NCBI RefSeq assembly: GCF_018917865.1
Contig: NZ_JAHLPM010000001.1
Coordinates: 248,001-312,000, forward strand
Length of the DNA stretch: 64,000 nt
Direction of reading: 5' to 3'
Source: Tissierella simiarum
GTDB lineage: Bacteria > Bacillota > Clostridia > Tissierellales > Tissierellaceae
Positions 25,120 through 34,553 of this stretch are shown piece by piece; positions within the stretch are counted from its first letter, which is position 1; every line of letters starts with the position of its first letter. The translations under genes were made by a program, and so were the position numbers. The notes beneath the pieces are model-generated. The model was not told where the DNA came from and made no database searches. It saw only the letters and a list, made by a program, of their open reading frames with translations.

Positions 25120-25453
25120 AATCAACACCCCTTTGCAAAACTTGATCAACAGCAGAGACATAAAACTTCCACTCAGCCTTTTTTTCTGCAAGCATTTTTT
25201 TGCCTTTCTTTGTTATACTATAATATTTTCTTACTCTAGTACTATCCGCCTCTTTATCATAGGATTGTACCATTCCCTGCTCTTCAAGACTGTGCAATAT
25301 GGGATATAGTGTTCCTGCTTTTAATGAAAATGTATTATCCGACCTTTTAGCTAATTCCTCAATCATCAAATATCCATACATATCTTTATCCTCTAATAAA
25401 CTTAATACCAACATTGTTGTACTTCCAGTTATTAAATTCCTATTAACTCCCAT
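25106..25453 (-). CDS. PadR-family transcription repressor
   Basis: A 115-aa PadR regulator: a winged helix (DMYGYLMIEELAKRS, SLKAGTLYPILHSLEEQGMVQSY) and a C-terminal helix. I start at ATG 25453 (MGVNRN) because AGAGGTG lies 5 bases upstream; an ATG at 25471 is further from any binding site. It overlaps the FtsW-like gene that it probably represses. Two copies of a 15-bp palindrome overlap its promoter, so autoregulation is likely. Confidence 0.92.
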   Translation of the reverse strand: MGVNRNLITGSTTMLVLSLLEDKDMYGYLMIEELAKRSDNTFSLKAGTLYPILHSLEEQGMVQSYDKEADSTRVRKYYSITKKGKKMLAEKKAEWKFYVSAVDQVLQRGVDFGTI

Positions 25454-25473
25454 AAATTCACCTCTTCTCATTA

Positions 25474-25520
25474 TATAGATAATCTATATATATTATATAT
25501 AGATTATCTATATAAGTCAA
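25474..25520 (-). promoter_or_regulatory. padR promoter with tandem operators
   Basis: On the minus strand: TTGACT (25520-25515), 17-base spacer, TATAAT (25497-25492). TATAGAT-N-ATCTATA occurs twice as a perfect 7-1-7 palindrome, at 25498-25512 (filling the spacer) and at 25474-25488 (over the start point), 24 bases apart. This is a strong candidate PadR operator. Confidence 0.85.
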
Positions 25521-25552
25521 TAAAGAGAGTATTATATTTATCGTGACTATTA

Positions 25553-26065
25553 TTAAAACTCAATACCTTTTCTTGCTTCTACTCCTTCATTATAATAATG
25601 TTTTATTTCCTTCATTTCTGTAACTAAATCAGCTAAATCTATAATTTCCTTTGGTGCATATCTTCCTGTAATGACCACTTCTATATTTTTATTTCTTTTA
25701 TTTAGTATATCTACTACTTCATCAATAGAAAACAAGTTAAAATATAATGCAATGTTTAATTCATCTAATATAATTAAATCATATTCTCCTTTTTCTAAAA
25801 TCTCTTCACATTTTTTAAGTCCTTTTCTCGCTAATTTTATATCCTCTTCTGTTGGAGCATTACGAATAAAGCAATCTCTACCAAATTGCTGGATTTTAAT
25901 TTGTGGTAAATATTCTGTTATATGTAATTCACTATATTCCATGCCTTTAATAAACTGCCCAATAAAAACCTTCTTACCCGCTAAAGCTGCTCTTACTGCT
26001 AAACCAACACTAGCTGTAGTTTTACCTTTTCCATTTCCTGTATAAACATGTATGTAACCTTCCAT
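25553..26065 (-). CDS. cobO: Corrinoid adenosyltransferase CobO/BtuR
   Basis: A 170-aa enzyme that transfers adenosyl from ATP to cob(I)alamin or cob(I)yrinic acid diamide. The N-terminal P-loop GNGKGKTT (about residues 8-15) is of the special CobA/BtuR type; DLIILDELN and VVITGRYAP follow. I prefer the ATG at 26065 (MEGYIHVYTG, spacing of 8-9 bases from GGGGG) over the ATG two codons earlier. No cobalamin riboswitch is seen upstream, and no other cobalamin gene is near. Confidence 0.93.
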   Translation of the reverse strand: MEGYIHVYTGNGKGKTTASVGLAVRAALAGKKVFIGQFIKGMEYSELHITEYLPQIKIQQFGRDCFIRNAPTEEDIKLARKGLKKCEEILEKGEYDLIILDELNIALYFNLFSIDEVVDILNKRNKNIEVVITGRYAPKEIIDLADLVTEMKEIKHYYNEGVEARKGIEF

Positions 26066-26137
26066 ATACATATACCCCCTATATCATTGTGCTATAGTTT
26101 TATATCTTTATAATATCATAATTTTAGGTTTAATTTT

Positions 26138-26161
26138 AAAAAGGGAGCAATAGCTCCCTTT
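26138..26161 (-). terminator. Terminator after the dipeptidase
   Basis: On the minus strand AAAGGGAGC pairs with GCTCCCTTT (9 bp, 4-nt loop), followed by TTTTTAAAATT. It overlaps the dipeptidase stop codon. Confidence 0.75.
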
Positions 26162-27131
26162 ACAATACTTTATCCATGATATTTAAAAAGTTTTTATAAC
26201 TTATTTTTTCTATATCTTCTTCTTTATAACCTCTTTTTCTTAAAACATTTATTAAATTATCTGTCTTAGAAATATCTTCAAGTCCTATAGTTCCTTTATA
26301 TTCACCTTCTACAAAGCTATCCGTAGTATTATCTTCTAGATACTCAAAGAAATCAAAACCAAAAGCTACATGATCTATACCTATTAATTCAACTATATGA
26401 TCTACATGGCTAGCTAAATATTCCACTGTTTGCTTTTCTCTCTCTTTATGAACAAATTTATTAAATCCATTAAGCCCTACTAATCCATCCTTTTCTCCAA
26501 TAGCCCTAATCTGATCATCTGTCAGATTTCTCCTTACATCACATAAAGACCTACAATTAGAATGAGATGCAATAAAAGGTTTATTTGTATTTTCATATAT
26601 ATCCCAGAAGGTTTTATCATTAGCATGAGATACATCTAAAATAATGCCTAAATCTTCTATAATTTTTATAGCTTCTTTTCCTAATTTAGTAAGTCCTCTA
26701 TTAATATCTCCGTCTATTCCTGTGGCTAAAGGATTTTCTTCATTCCAAGTAAGGCTACAATGACGAATTCCTATTTGATATAGAGAGTATAACCCTTCTA
26801 TATCTTCTCCTAAAGAACTTAGACCTTCTACTCCTATTAATATTCCTAATTTATTTTCCTCTACAGCCTTATAAAAATCATTGCTATTATATATGATTTT
26901 TATAATATCTTGATTTTGCCAAATTTCACTACTCATAGCCCTTACACTTTCTATGAATCTTTCTCTTGGTCTAGTATCATGAGGTGGATCTGCCCATATA
27001 ACAAAAATTCCACCTGCCATATTTCCTTTTTTAAATCTATCTAAATGATAAGTTCTAATTACATCTTTAACGCCATCTATTCTTTTAGTAGTAACATCAG
27101 TCCAAATGTCCCCATGAATGTCAAAAATCAT
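26160..27131 (-). CDS. Membrane-type dipeptidase, peptidase family M19
   Basis: A 323-aa zinc dipeptidase of the renal dipeptidase family, an amidohydrolase-fold TIM barrel. The metal site is recognisable: the opening DIHGD (HxD), EGLSSLG for the bridging glutamate, and the histidine in IASHSNCRSL. It probably cleaves dipeptides, including those with a D-residue at the C-terminus. I start at ATG 27131 because GGAGG lies 7 bases upstream; the ATG at 27137 is too close to it. It follows the DUF819 gene in the same direction, so the pair is probably one unit for dipeptide uptake or salvage. Confidence 0.92.
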   Translation of the reverse strand: MIFDIHGDIWTDVTTKRIDGVKDVIRTYHLDRFKKGNMAGGIFVIWADPPHDTRPRERFIESVRAMSSEIWQNQDIIKIIYNSNDFYKAVEENKLGILIGVEGLSSLGEDIEGLYSLYQIGIRHCSLTWNEENPLATGIDGDINRGLTKLGKEAIKIIEDLGIILDVSHANDKTFWDIYENTNKPFIASHSNCRSLCDVRRNLTDDQIRAIGEKDGLVGLNGFNKFVHKEREKQTVEYLASHVDHIVELIGIDHVAFGFDFFEYLEDNTTDSFVEGEYKGTIGLEDISKTDNLINVLRKRGYKEEDIEKISYKNFLNIMDKVL

Positions 27132-27183
27132 TGTCATACCTCCCGTTATTAAAGACAGAGTTAACTTCTCTGCCTTTAATGTT

Positions 27184-28401
27184 CTATAATAATTGTAATA
27201 CTTTCCCCATCAATATTCCACAATAATTCCCTATAATATAGCCTAGAGTACCTGCTAGTATACAAGGGGCTATTAACTTATTCCATCCCTTAGCTATAGC
27301 CATAGCTGCTGCTGTAGTAGGTCCACCTATACTAGCATTAGATGCAAGGAGAATTTCTTCTAAATCAAACTTAAACAATTTTCCAAGAGCTAAACTGACT
27401 ATCATATTAACTAACACTATAATTCCACAGAAAACTAATAATAGAGGAGATTTAGTCAATATAAGCTGAATTGAAGCTGGTACACCTATTACTACAAGAA
27501 AAATATAGATTAAAAATGTACCTAATTCTTGAGCTCCATTAATATTTCCAAAAAATCCTGGTAAATAAGTAGCAAGTAACATAGTCAATGTAGTAATAAT
27601 TAAATATTTATTACCTAAAAGTCCATTTAATAGATCTGTAATGAAGTTTCCTGTGGGTATCTTACTACCTAAAAACGAAGCTACTTCTGTGGATACAGTA
27701 ACTATTGCAAAAGCAGTTCCCATAGCAAAGCCAATATCTTTTAAAGATATCTCTTTCCTGCCCCAGTATTGGGCAGCCATAGTTTCCCCTTCTTGGTTAT
27801 CTCCCATGTTTTTCACTTCATCCATATGAGGATGAGTAAATTTATCTCTAAAAAACTTAACTGATGGAATTCCAATTAATACGAAAAAATATAAAGCCAT
27901 TAATAAATTATCTGCTACCACTAACGCCGAAACCCATTCTCCTGGCGTTGCAAAACTTTCTGCCATAGCTACAAAATTAACACCACCACCAATATAAGAG
28001 CCAGTCATCATTGCCGCCATTTTATATAATTCTGGTATACGATTTCTTAAAGCTAGAAAAGCAATAAAAGTTCCAAGCAAAGTCCCCATGGCACTTAGTA
28101 AAAATACAATAACAATTCTTCCACTTTCACGCCATATTTTTTTAATATTTGCTTTATATAGCAAAAGTGGTATAGCTAAAGGTACTACATATCCCCAAAC
28201 AGCATCATATGTAGGTGCTTCTGTAGGTATTACTTTTAAATTAGCCAATATCATAGCTCCTATTAATCCAATAATTGCTCCAGTAACTTTTGATGCCCAT
28301 TTGTAAGTCTGTTCTAAGTAGATACTAATAGCTGCCCATCCAACTAAAATAGTCCACAAAGCCCAAGTATTATCGGCACTAATTAAAGTTCCACCATTCA
28401 T
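27184..28401 (-). CDS. DUF819-family membrane protein
   Basis: A 405-aa membrane protein with about eleven spans. GSYIGGGVNFVAMAE (about residues 134-148) and the C-terminal ASNASIGGPTTAAAMA (about 353-368) are marks of DUF819 (YjcL-like). The repeat of a glycine-rich re-entrant motif in the two halves suggests a secondary transporter. Its substrate is unknown; the M19 dipeptidase downstream suggests dipeptides or related amides. Its promoter overlaps a symmetric operator shared with the divergent cupin regulator. Confidence 0.9.
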   Translation of the reverse strand: MNGGTLISADNTWALWTILVGWAAISIYLEQTYKWASKVTGAIIGLIGAMILANLKVIPTEAPTYDAVWGYVVPLAIPLLLYKANIKKIWRESGRIVIVFLLSAMGTLLGTFIAFLALRNRIPELYKMAAMMTGSYIGGGVNFVAMAESFATPGEWVSALVVADNLLMALYFFVLIGIPSVKFFRDKFTHPHMDEVKNMGDNQEGETMAAQYWGRKEISLKDIGFAMGTAFAIVTVSTEVASFLGSKIPTGNFITDLLNGLLGNKYLIITTLTMLLATYLPGFFGNINGAQELGTFLIYIFLVVIGVPASIQLILTKSPLLLVFCGIIVLVNMIVSLALGKLFKFDLEEILLASNASIGGPTTAAAMAIAKGWNKLIAPCILAGTLGYIIGNYCGILMGKVLQLL

Positions 28402-28497
28402 CTAATACATCCCCCTTTATATTTTTATGTGGAAAACCTTTTCCACAGTTAGATGTGAATATTGATTCTGATAATATTTAATTTTCTGCTAATTTTT

Positions 28498-28526
28498 ATT
28501 ATAATATATATTCAACACAAATTCAA
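28498..28526 (-). promoter_or_regulatory. Promoter of DUF819-dipeptidase genes
   Basis: On the minus strand: TTGAAT (28526-28521), 17-base spacer, TATAAT (28503-28498). The -35 box is part of the left arm of the inverted repeat at 28519-28557. Confidence 0.85.
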
Positions 28527-28557
28527 TATACTAACTTTTTTTCATTATATTGAATTT
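28519..28557. promoter_or_regulatory. Symmetric operator between DUF819 and the cupin regulator
   Basis: AAATTCAATATA (28519-28530) and TATATTGAATTT (28546-28557) are perfect 12-bp inverted arms around 15 bases. Each arm contains the -35 box of one of the two divergent promoters, so one regulator could control both sides at once. Confidence 0.75.
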
Positions 28558-28578
28558 ATTAAGTTATGTTTTTATGAT
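28550..28578 (+). promoter_or_regulatory. Promoter of cupin-HTH regulator
   Basis: TTGAAT (28550-28555), 17-base spacer, TATGAT (28573-28578). The -35 box lies in the right arm of the inverted repeat. Confidence 0.75.
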
Positions 28579-28618
28579 AAAATTTAATATAAGAAGATAA
28601 AAATAGGAGTGAATTACT

Positions 28619-29170
28619 TTGGAGATTAATGTAGGTGCAAAGATTAAAAGTTTGAGACAAAAAAAGGGAATGAAAATTGCTGAATTAGCAGAAAATGCTG
28701 AATTAAGCTCTAGTCTTATTAGCCAGATTGAAAGAAACATGGTAACTCCCTCTATAGTTTCTTTATGGAAGATTGCTCAAAGTCTTAATGTATCAGTGGG
28801 ATATTTTTTTGATGAAGAAAATAAAAATAGCTTTAATCCAATAGTTACTAGAGATAACCGAAAAAAAATACTAGCTTCAAACTCTAATGCCACTTATGAA
28901 CTCTTATCTCCTGACCTAAATAGAAAAATTGAATTCCTATATATTACGATTAAAAAAGGTGAGTATTCAACTAAGGAACTTATAACCCATGAAGGTGAAG
29001 AATGTGGTATAGTCATTAAAGGTAAACTGATGATAAAAATGGAAGATGAAGAATATATACTTGAAGAAGGAGATAGTATTTATTTCAACAGTACTACACC
29101 CCATAGATATATAAACGTTGGAGATGAGACTTGTATATCTATTTGGGCCATGACTCCTCCAAGCTTTTAA
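28619..29170 (+). CDS. HTH (XRE) regulator with cupin sensor domain
   Basis: A 183-aa regulator: an XRE helix-turn-helix (residues about 7-62, ELAENAELSSSLISQIERN) and a C-terminal cupin_2 barrel (about 105-175, HEGEECGIVIKGKL, EEGDSIYFNSTTPHRYINVG). Cupins of this type bind small ligands or metals. TTG at 28619 is the start, supported by AGGAGTG 7 bases upstream. It is divergent from the DUF819 transporter, with a shared operator, so it should regulate uptake in response to the substrate. Confidence 0.93.
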   Translation: MEINVGAKIKSLRQKKGMKIAELAENAELSSSLISQIERNMVTPSIVSLWKIAQSLNVSVGYFFDEENKNSFNPIVTRDNRKKILASNSNATYELLSPDLNRKIEFLYITIKKGEYSTKELITHEGEECGIVIKGKLMIKMEDEEYILEEGDSIYFNSTTPHRYINVGDETCISIWAMTPPSF

Positions 29171-29178
29171 AAAACAAT

Positions 29179-29215
29179 AAAACCCTCTTAGTTTATCTTT
29201 AAAGAGGGTTTTAAT
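29179..29215 (+). terminator. Terminator after cupin regulator
   Basis: AAAACCCTCTT (29179-29189) pairs with AAGAGGGTTTT (29202-29212), a perfect 11-bp stem ending in TTTT. Confidence 0.75.
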
Positions 29216-29272
29216 AATTATAAATAATGTATCCTATATATTGGACTTTATCTTTATAAAATAAATATATGT

Positions 29273-29902
29273 TTAAAAACAAGAAAACAAGATTTTATCT
29301 AGTTCTTCAAATTTAGTATAGCCTTGTGAAATTATTCTTCCCTTACCTTCTTTTGCTGCAACAACTGTCGGAAAACTTCTTACCCCTATTGAATCAACCA
29401 TATTAAAATACTTAAAAGTTTCTTGTATTAAATCCTCTGAGAGAAATTTTCTCTCAAACTCTTCCTTGGTTATTCCAAAACTTTCCCCTATTTCAATATA
29501 TGTTTCCAAACTATTCATATCCTTTCCTTCTATAAAAAAAGCCTCTTGAACTTTCTTAAGAAATTTAAAAGCTGCATCCTTTTTTAATCTTTGAATTAAA
29601 ACTACTGCTTTTGCCCCTAGAAAACTATCTAAAATCATATCCGTATTTTGTAATATATTTTTATTAAATCCTTCTCCAAATTTTTTCCCAGTTAATTGCT
29701 TTATTTGTCTATTATGACTTTTTATATAATCAGCCAAACTAGCATTCATAATTTTAACATTATCCTCTCTCCACATTCCTCCAGGTAAAATATTAAAATC
29801 GTAAATTTCCTTGTACTTTTCTTGTATTTTAGTTATAACATCACTAAAACCATAACACTATCCACACATAGTATCCATAACATAATATATTTTTGTTTTC
29901 AT
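29273..29902 (-). pseudogene. DsbA-like thiol oxidoreductase, stop codon in CGWC motif
   Basis: The frame from the ATG at 29902 (AGGAGG 4 bases upstream) to the stop at 29273 would encode 209 aa of a DsbA-fold thioredoxin-like protein (COG3531-type). It begins MKTKIYYVMDTMCG, then TAG at 29860-29858, then CYGFSD. The family motif is CGWC, so a single TGG-to-TAG change has destroyed the active site codon 15. The rest of the frame is intact, including the cis-Pro strand VRSFPTVV near the C-terminus, so the mutation is recent or a sequencing error. A late restart at MWREDN would lack the CxxC. Readthrough is possible but unsupported, since TAG is an ordinary stop elsewhere in this window. Confidence 0.85.
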
Positions 29903-30389
29903 TTTTCCTCCTAGATTAAATTCTATATTAAGTCTAATTTTTGATGTAAATATAATATCACCTAGAATCTAAGTAGTATTATCTATACAAATCTATAAAC
30001 TATTAATACCTTAATTTCTCCATTTTAACCTATTCTTTAATCATTTAATGTTCTTATTAATCTATTTATTTTTTCTTTATTTTCCATAATGAAAGTCAAT
30101 TTTTGCAGTAATACTTAAATAATCATCCTAGACCTTTTTTATACTATTAGTATGTTCAATACTAATGTTCCAATTCTCTTCTTATAAATGTGGCAATCAT
30201 TGCAGCATTATGATTATAGCTATATATTATTTACAATAACAAAAAATATATTTTGCAAAATTTTTAACATTCTATCTTGTTTAAATTAATTTTTATTAGG
30301 TAATATATATATAATGTTTAAAATTATAATTGTACTAATAACTTTGGGAATATCTTTATTCTAATATAAGTATTGATTGGGGTGATTAC
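29903..30389. other. Long AT-rich intergenic region, no gene seen
   Basis: 487 bases between the DsbA-like pseudogene and the BrkB-like gene. I see no frame with a ribosome binding site, no tRNA-like cloverleaf and no strong hairpin. A TATAAT at 30310-30315 may be the -10 box of the gene at 30390, but no good -35 box is found. Confidence 0.5.
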
Positions 30390-31310
30390 TTGAAATTTAG
30401 AAATCTAGATAAGTATTACAATAAAAAATGGATACTGTTTATAGACCAGCTTCTTTTTCGTTTTAAAGATGATGCTGTTACAGCTATTGGTGCTCAGTTA
30501 ACTTATTACCTTATACTATCTATATTTCCTTTCTTGATATTTTTCTTAAACATATTAAGCTTTACGCCTATTGCAAGAGAAGATATATTTGGAGGATTAA
30601 TCATAGTATTGCCTATAGAAACTCAAAAAATTTTATCTGGTATTATTACAGAAATAGTTCAAAGCAGCAGCGAGACTCTTCTTTCTCTTGGTGCTATTAC
30701 AGGTATATGGGCGGCCTCTAAAGGTATAATGGCTGTAATTAGAGCTATAAACAGAGCTTATGACTTTGAAGAATCTAGATCCTATTGGAAACTTAGAGGG
30801 CTATCTATTATCTTTACCATCGCACTATTGATTCTCTTAACTTTAGTTTTCTTAACCTTAGTTTTCGGAGAATTATTAGGTAATAAAGTCTTTGCTTTTA
30901 TAGGAAAAACTGAAACTTTTATTACAATATGGCGGTATTTTAGAGTCACTATTTCTCTATTTTCTATGATTCTTATATTTGCTTTATTATATAAATTTAG
31001 TCCTTCTACCAAAAAAGAGAGAAGAATTAAATTTAAAAATACTTTGCCAGGTGCTATTTTTGCGTCTATAGGTTGGATAATTATTTCCACTATTTTTTCT
31101 TACTATGTAAACAATTTTGGAAACTTCTCTAAAACCTATGGAAGTTTGGGAGGAATTATTATACTTTTAATTTGGTTGTACATAAGTAGTATAATAATAG
31201 TACTAGGTGGTGAAATTAATGCTACTTTAGAATCCTTTAAGGAAGACGGCTTCGTAACATATTCTAAAGATAGTTTTTTAAACAGGCATAAATATAGAAA
31301 AAAACCATAA
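30390..31310 (+). CDS. YihY/BrkB-family membrane protein
   Basis: A 306-aa inner-membrane protein with six spans, of the YihY/virulence factor BrkB family (once misnamed RNase BN). Typical blocks are GAQLTYYLILSIFPFLIFFLN (about residues 34-54), the ITGIWAASKGIMAVIRAINRAY region near 105-126, and the C-terminal YGSLGGIIILLIWLYISS. The TTG start is supported by GGGGTGA 5 bases upstream. The function of the family is not settled. It is a single gene with its own terminator. Confidence 0.9.
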   Translation: MKFRNLDKYYNKKWILFIDQLLFRFKDDAVTAIGAQLTYYLILSIFPFLIFFLNILSFTPIAREDIFGGLIIVLPIETQKILSGIITEIVQSSSETLLSLGAITGIWAASKGIMAVIRAINRAYDFEESRSYWKLRGLSIIFTIALLILLTLVFLTLVFGELLGNKVFAFIGKTETFITIWRYFRVTISLFSMILIFALLYKFSPSTKKERRIKFKNTLPGAIFASIGWIIISTIFSYYVNNFGNFSKTYGSLGGIIILLIWLYISSIIIVLGGEINATLESFKEDGFVTYSKDSFLNRHKYRKKP

Positions 31311-31336
31311 ATTTTTTATAAAATTTATGGTTTTTT
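31301..31336 (+). terminator. Terminator after BrkB-like gene
   Basis: AAAACCATAAATTT (31301-31314) pairs perfectly with its complement at 31321-31334, and T6 ends at 31336. The stop codon lies inside the stem. Confidence 0.85.
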
Positions 31337-31379
31337 AACATTTATTTTTATATCCATTATAAAATCTAAACATAATCTT

Positions 31380-31420
31380 GGTAATCAAGCATTAAAAGCT
31401 TGGTTACCCTATATTTTTTA
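31380..31420 (+). terminator. Second hairpin terminator
   Basis: GGTAATCAAGC (31380-31390) pairs with GCTTGGTTACC (31398-31408) with one G-T wobble. The T-rich tail CTATATTTTTTATTTT makes it a terminator for plus-strand transcription, a backup to the previous one. Confidence 0.65.
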
Positions 31421-32215
31421 TTTTGCAGATTCCCTAAAAGTTTCTTCTAAAACATGATAAACTCCATCTTCATTATTGGTATATTTAGATATTTCATTCC
31501 ATCTATCTAAAAGCATTTCATCAGAGTTTTTTATGGCAATACCTTTTCCTGCAAACTTTAACATTTCTAAATCATTTAAATTATTTCCTATAGCAAGAAC
31601 TTCTTCTCTCCTTATGTTTAGCCTCTCACATAGATGCCTTACTCCTGTACCCTTATTAGTATTAAAAGGAATAAACTCTAAAGAATGAGGGGTAGACATA
31701 GTAAAAAATACACTATCCATTTTTACATTATTATAAAGAGCCTTTATTTTCTCTTCTTCATCACTTAAAATTATCATGGTAGCTTTATCTACAATATTTT
31801 CACTTAACTTTCCTACTACCTTATATGGTATATTAAGGTTCCTAGAAGTTGCCTGTGCCCGTTCATCATCTTTTTCTACATAGAGAATGTTGTCTATGTA
31901 AACTCTTATGTAATGAGATCTATTTTCTCCAAGCCTTATTATCTCTTTAGTTTCCTTTAAAGGAATAGTAGCATTAAACAAAAGTTCATCTTTAATGGGA
32001 TCAAATATTTGAGCACCATTAAACACAACTAAAGGTGAATTTATATTTAAATCTTCAGCTACCATCTTAGTAGATGAATAATTTCTTCCAGTAACTAAAG
32101 TTACTACGACACCCATATCCATTAATTTTTCTATCTTATCTACAGTTCTTTTAGATACTTTTTCTTCATCGTCTAATAAGGTCCCATCAATATCAATAGC
32201 AACTAATTTATACAA
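31418..32215 (-). CDS. Cof-type HAD phosphatase
   Basis: A 265-aa haloacid-dehalogenase-family phosphatase of the Cof type, likely to dephosphorylate small sugar phosphates or cofactors. Motif I DIDGTLLD (residues 7-14), motif II TLVTGRNY, motif III lysine (KGTGVRHLC) and motif IV AIGNNLNDLEML are complete. The TTG start at 32215 has AGGATGTG upstream. It stands alone between two membrane-protein genes. Confidence 0.9.
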   Translation of the reverse strand: MYKLVAIDIDGTLLDDEEKVSKRTVDKIEKLMDMGVVVTLVTGRNYSSTKMVAEDLNINSPLVVFNGAQIFDPIKDELLFNATIPLKETKEIIRLGENRSHYIRVYIDNILYVEKDDERAQATSRNLNIPYKVVGKLSENIVDKATMIILSDEEEKIKALYNNVKMDSVFFTMSTPHSLEFIPFNTNKGTGVRHLCERLNIRREEVLAIGNNLNDLEMLKFAGKGIAIKNSDEMLLDRWNEISKYTNNEDGVYHVLEETFRESAK

Positions 32216-32308
32216 AAAATCACATCCTATTCTTTATAAAAATAATTGTTACAATTATATTATACAATAAGTTTTATATAATTCTTAACATAATGTGGTT
32301 AATTGATT

Positions 32309-34342
32309 TTATATTTGAAATTTCGATATTAAAGCTTTAAGCTCCATAGCCAATTGAGATAAGCTATCACTAGCTGAAGCAATTTCTTCCATAGATGCTG
32401 TTTGTTCCTCTGTTAAGGCAGATACACTTTGTACATTTCCAGATATACCTTTACTCATATCTTCTACGGATGATGCAGAAGTTACTATACTTTCTGCCCC
32501 TTCTCCAACTTGGTTTATAGCTTTACTTATACTTTCCACTTGAAGTACTACTCTATCTATTAAGTCTGCTATTTCATTAAAATAATCTATTGCCTCAGCT
32601 ACAGTAACTCTACCTTTTTCAATTTCTGTATTGCTTAATTCCATACTTACATTAACTTTGTATATTAATTCATGATTTTGTTTTATTAAATCATAGATCT
32701 TATCTGTAGAATTCCCTGTTTCTTCAGCCAATTTCCTAATTTCATCAGCTACTACAGAAAAGCCTCTTCCTGCCTCTCCTGCTCTTGCTGCCTCTATAGC
32801 TGCGTTTAAAGCTAGAAGGTTGGTTTGTTCTGCAACAGTTTTAATAACATTTATTATTTCATCCATTTTTTTAGAGCTATTGTCTACTTTTTCTAACGAA
32901 GATTTTACTTCTTTTGAACTATTTATAATGCTATTCATTTGAGAAGTAGTTTCTTCCATTTTTATCTTTCCATCACTTGTCTTTTCTGATACATAATTAC
33001 TCAAATTATCTATCTCTTCAGCATTACTGCTTATCTCTTGAATTTGAGCAGATATTTCTTCCATATAAGAAGTAACATTTAATATATCATTTAGTTGATT
33101 TTCTGAATTATAAGCAATTTGCCCAGATGCCTCTGCAATATTAGAAGCAGCAGAAGCTGACTCTTCAGACATAGCTGTTAATTCTTCTGCCGAACTAGCA
33201 ACTTGCTCAGAAGACTCATTTATTTGTTGAACAAAAAATCTTAAATTTTCAATTACAATCTTGTTAGCCCTTCCTATATCTCCTATTTCATCTTTTCTCC
33301 TTAATATCTTAGGATCTACATCTCTTTTAATATTTAATTCTGATATTTCCTTCATATGTTCAGTAGTTTCTTTTATGGGTTTAGTAATGGAATTACTTAT
33401 GAATAAGGAATAAAAAATTCCAACAATTAAAGCTACAATTATAAGACATATCATATAAGTTCTTAATTGATTTAAATCCTTATCCATTTCTTTTACATCT
33501 ATAGCTACTCCTAAAGACCAATCTTTGTTTGTTAAAGATGTATAACTAGCATATCTCATTTTGCCAGAATAATAATAATCATCTACATTTGATTCTTTAT
33601 TTACCATTTTTTGAAACACTTCTGATAACCCTTTATGTTCTGGATTATCTTTCATCTTCTCAATTGTAAGGTCTCCAGCTTCAACTACTTCCTTAATATA
33701 GTATGAAATTAATTCTCCCTTTTCATTAACTAAAAAAGCATCTCCCGTTTCTCCAAAACTTACGCCATCAATAATACTATAAATTTCATCGGCAGGTTTA
33801 AATCCTACTAATACTCCTACTATTTTATTTCTATACTTAACAGGTGTAGAAATAGCTATCTGATTTTCATCCCCTGTTCTACTTTTAAAAGCTTCTGACA
33901 AAAAACTTTTTCCTTCCTTAGCTTCTATAAAATAATCTCTATCAGCAACATTGATTATTTCTCCATTTTCTAGTTTTGCATCTCCATTTAAATCTATAAA
34001 ACTTAATTCAGTATATCCTAGTCGTTCTTTTTCTTGATTTAAAGCTGCTGACTTCTCTTCCAAACTTATGCTTGGATTAGCTATTCTTTCATGACTAGCA
34101 GCCCCCTCAATAGTGACTATAAATTTATCTATCTTCTCATCTATTAATTTAACTGAATCAAAAGCCTTATTTGTAAGAATTTGATTCATGTGGTTTCTTA
34201 TACTTTTATCGAAAAGGCCATATGATATAAGTCCCATAGTTACTGATATAACTAGTAAAAGTAAAATATTTAATAAAGCCATTCTTGTTTTTAAACTTTT
34301 AAAATAAATCATGTTAATTTTCTTTTCTTTATTTCCTTTCAT
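32309..34342 (-). CDS. Methyl-accepting chemotaxis protein
   Basis: A 677-aa chemoreceptor. Membrane span 1 at about residues 20-42, an outer Cache-type sensor (about 45-290), span 2 at about 296-317, HAMP (about 318-375), and a signalling domain (about 420-677) with the highly conserved tip [20 protein letters not shown]. It controls CheA activity in response to an outside ligand. Cache receptors often bind amino acids or organic acids, but the ligand here is unknown. AAGGAGTG stands 7 bases before the ATG. It belongs with the motility genes nearby. Confidence 0.95.
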   Translation of the reverse strand: MKGNKEKKINMIYFKSLKTRMALLNILLLLVISVTMGLISYGLFDKSIRNHMNQILTNKAFDSVKLIDEKIDKFIVTIEGAASHERIANPSISLEEKSAALNQEKERLGYTELSFIDLNGDAKLENGEIINVADRDYFIEAKEGKSFLSEAFKSRTGDENQIAISTPVKYRNKIVGVLVGFKPADEIYSIIDGVSFGETGDAFLVNEKGELISYYIKEVVEAGDLTIEKMKDNPEHKGLSEVFQKMVNKESNVDDYYYSGKMRYASYTSLTNKDWSLGVAIDVKEMDKDLNQLRTYMICLIIVALIVGIFYSLFISNSITKPIKETTEHMKEISELNIKRDVDPKILRRKDEIGDIGRANKIVIENLRFFVQQINESSEQVASSAEELTAMSEESASAASNIAEASGQIAYNSENQLNDILNVTSYMEEISAQIQEISSNAEEIDNLSNYVSEKTSDGKIKMEETTSQMNSIINSSKEVKSSLEKVDNSSKKMDEIINVIKTVAEQTNLLALNAAIEAARAGEAGRGFSVVADEIRKLAEETGNSTDKIYDLIKQNHELIYKVNVSMELSNTEIEKGRVTVAEAIDYFNEIADLIDRVVLQVESISKAINQVGEGAESIVTSASSVEDMSKGISGNVQSVSALTEEQTASMEEIASASDSLSQLAMELKALISKFQI

Positions 34343-34519
34343 TGTAAGACACTCCTTCTATATTTTTTATTTGAATTAGTATAGTGTATAATAATAGTAT
34401 TTTTTAAATTTCTCTCTTCTAATATCTAACCTCCTTGATGAATTATTACAAATACACATAATGTTGTATGCCTTCCAATAAATCTTGTGTATATTGTATA
34501 ACTTTGTCAGTTTAATACG

Positions 34520-34553
34520 AAAAAATATAAGCTAGGATTAGCTCCTAGCTTAT
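34520..34553 (-). terminator. Terminator after yjfB-like gene
   Basis: On the minus strand ATAAGCTAGGA pairs with TCCTAGCTTAT (11 bp, 5-nt loop), followed by ATTTTTTCG. The stem includes the stop codon. Confidence 0.85.

Noticed and set aside
25474-25512. The paired palindromes before padR as a CRISPR or transposon end
   Set aside because: Only two units, each a perfect palindrome over a promoter; operators explain them fully.
26066-26137. A cobalamin riboswitch upstream of cobO
   Set aside because: The leader is under 100 bases and lacks the B12-box and any multi-stem structure.
29858-29860. TAG in the DsbA-like gene read as pyrrolysine
   Set aside because: The position is normally Trp, TAG ends other genes here, and no pyl gene is in the window.
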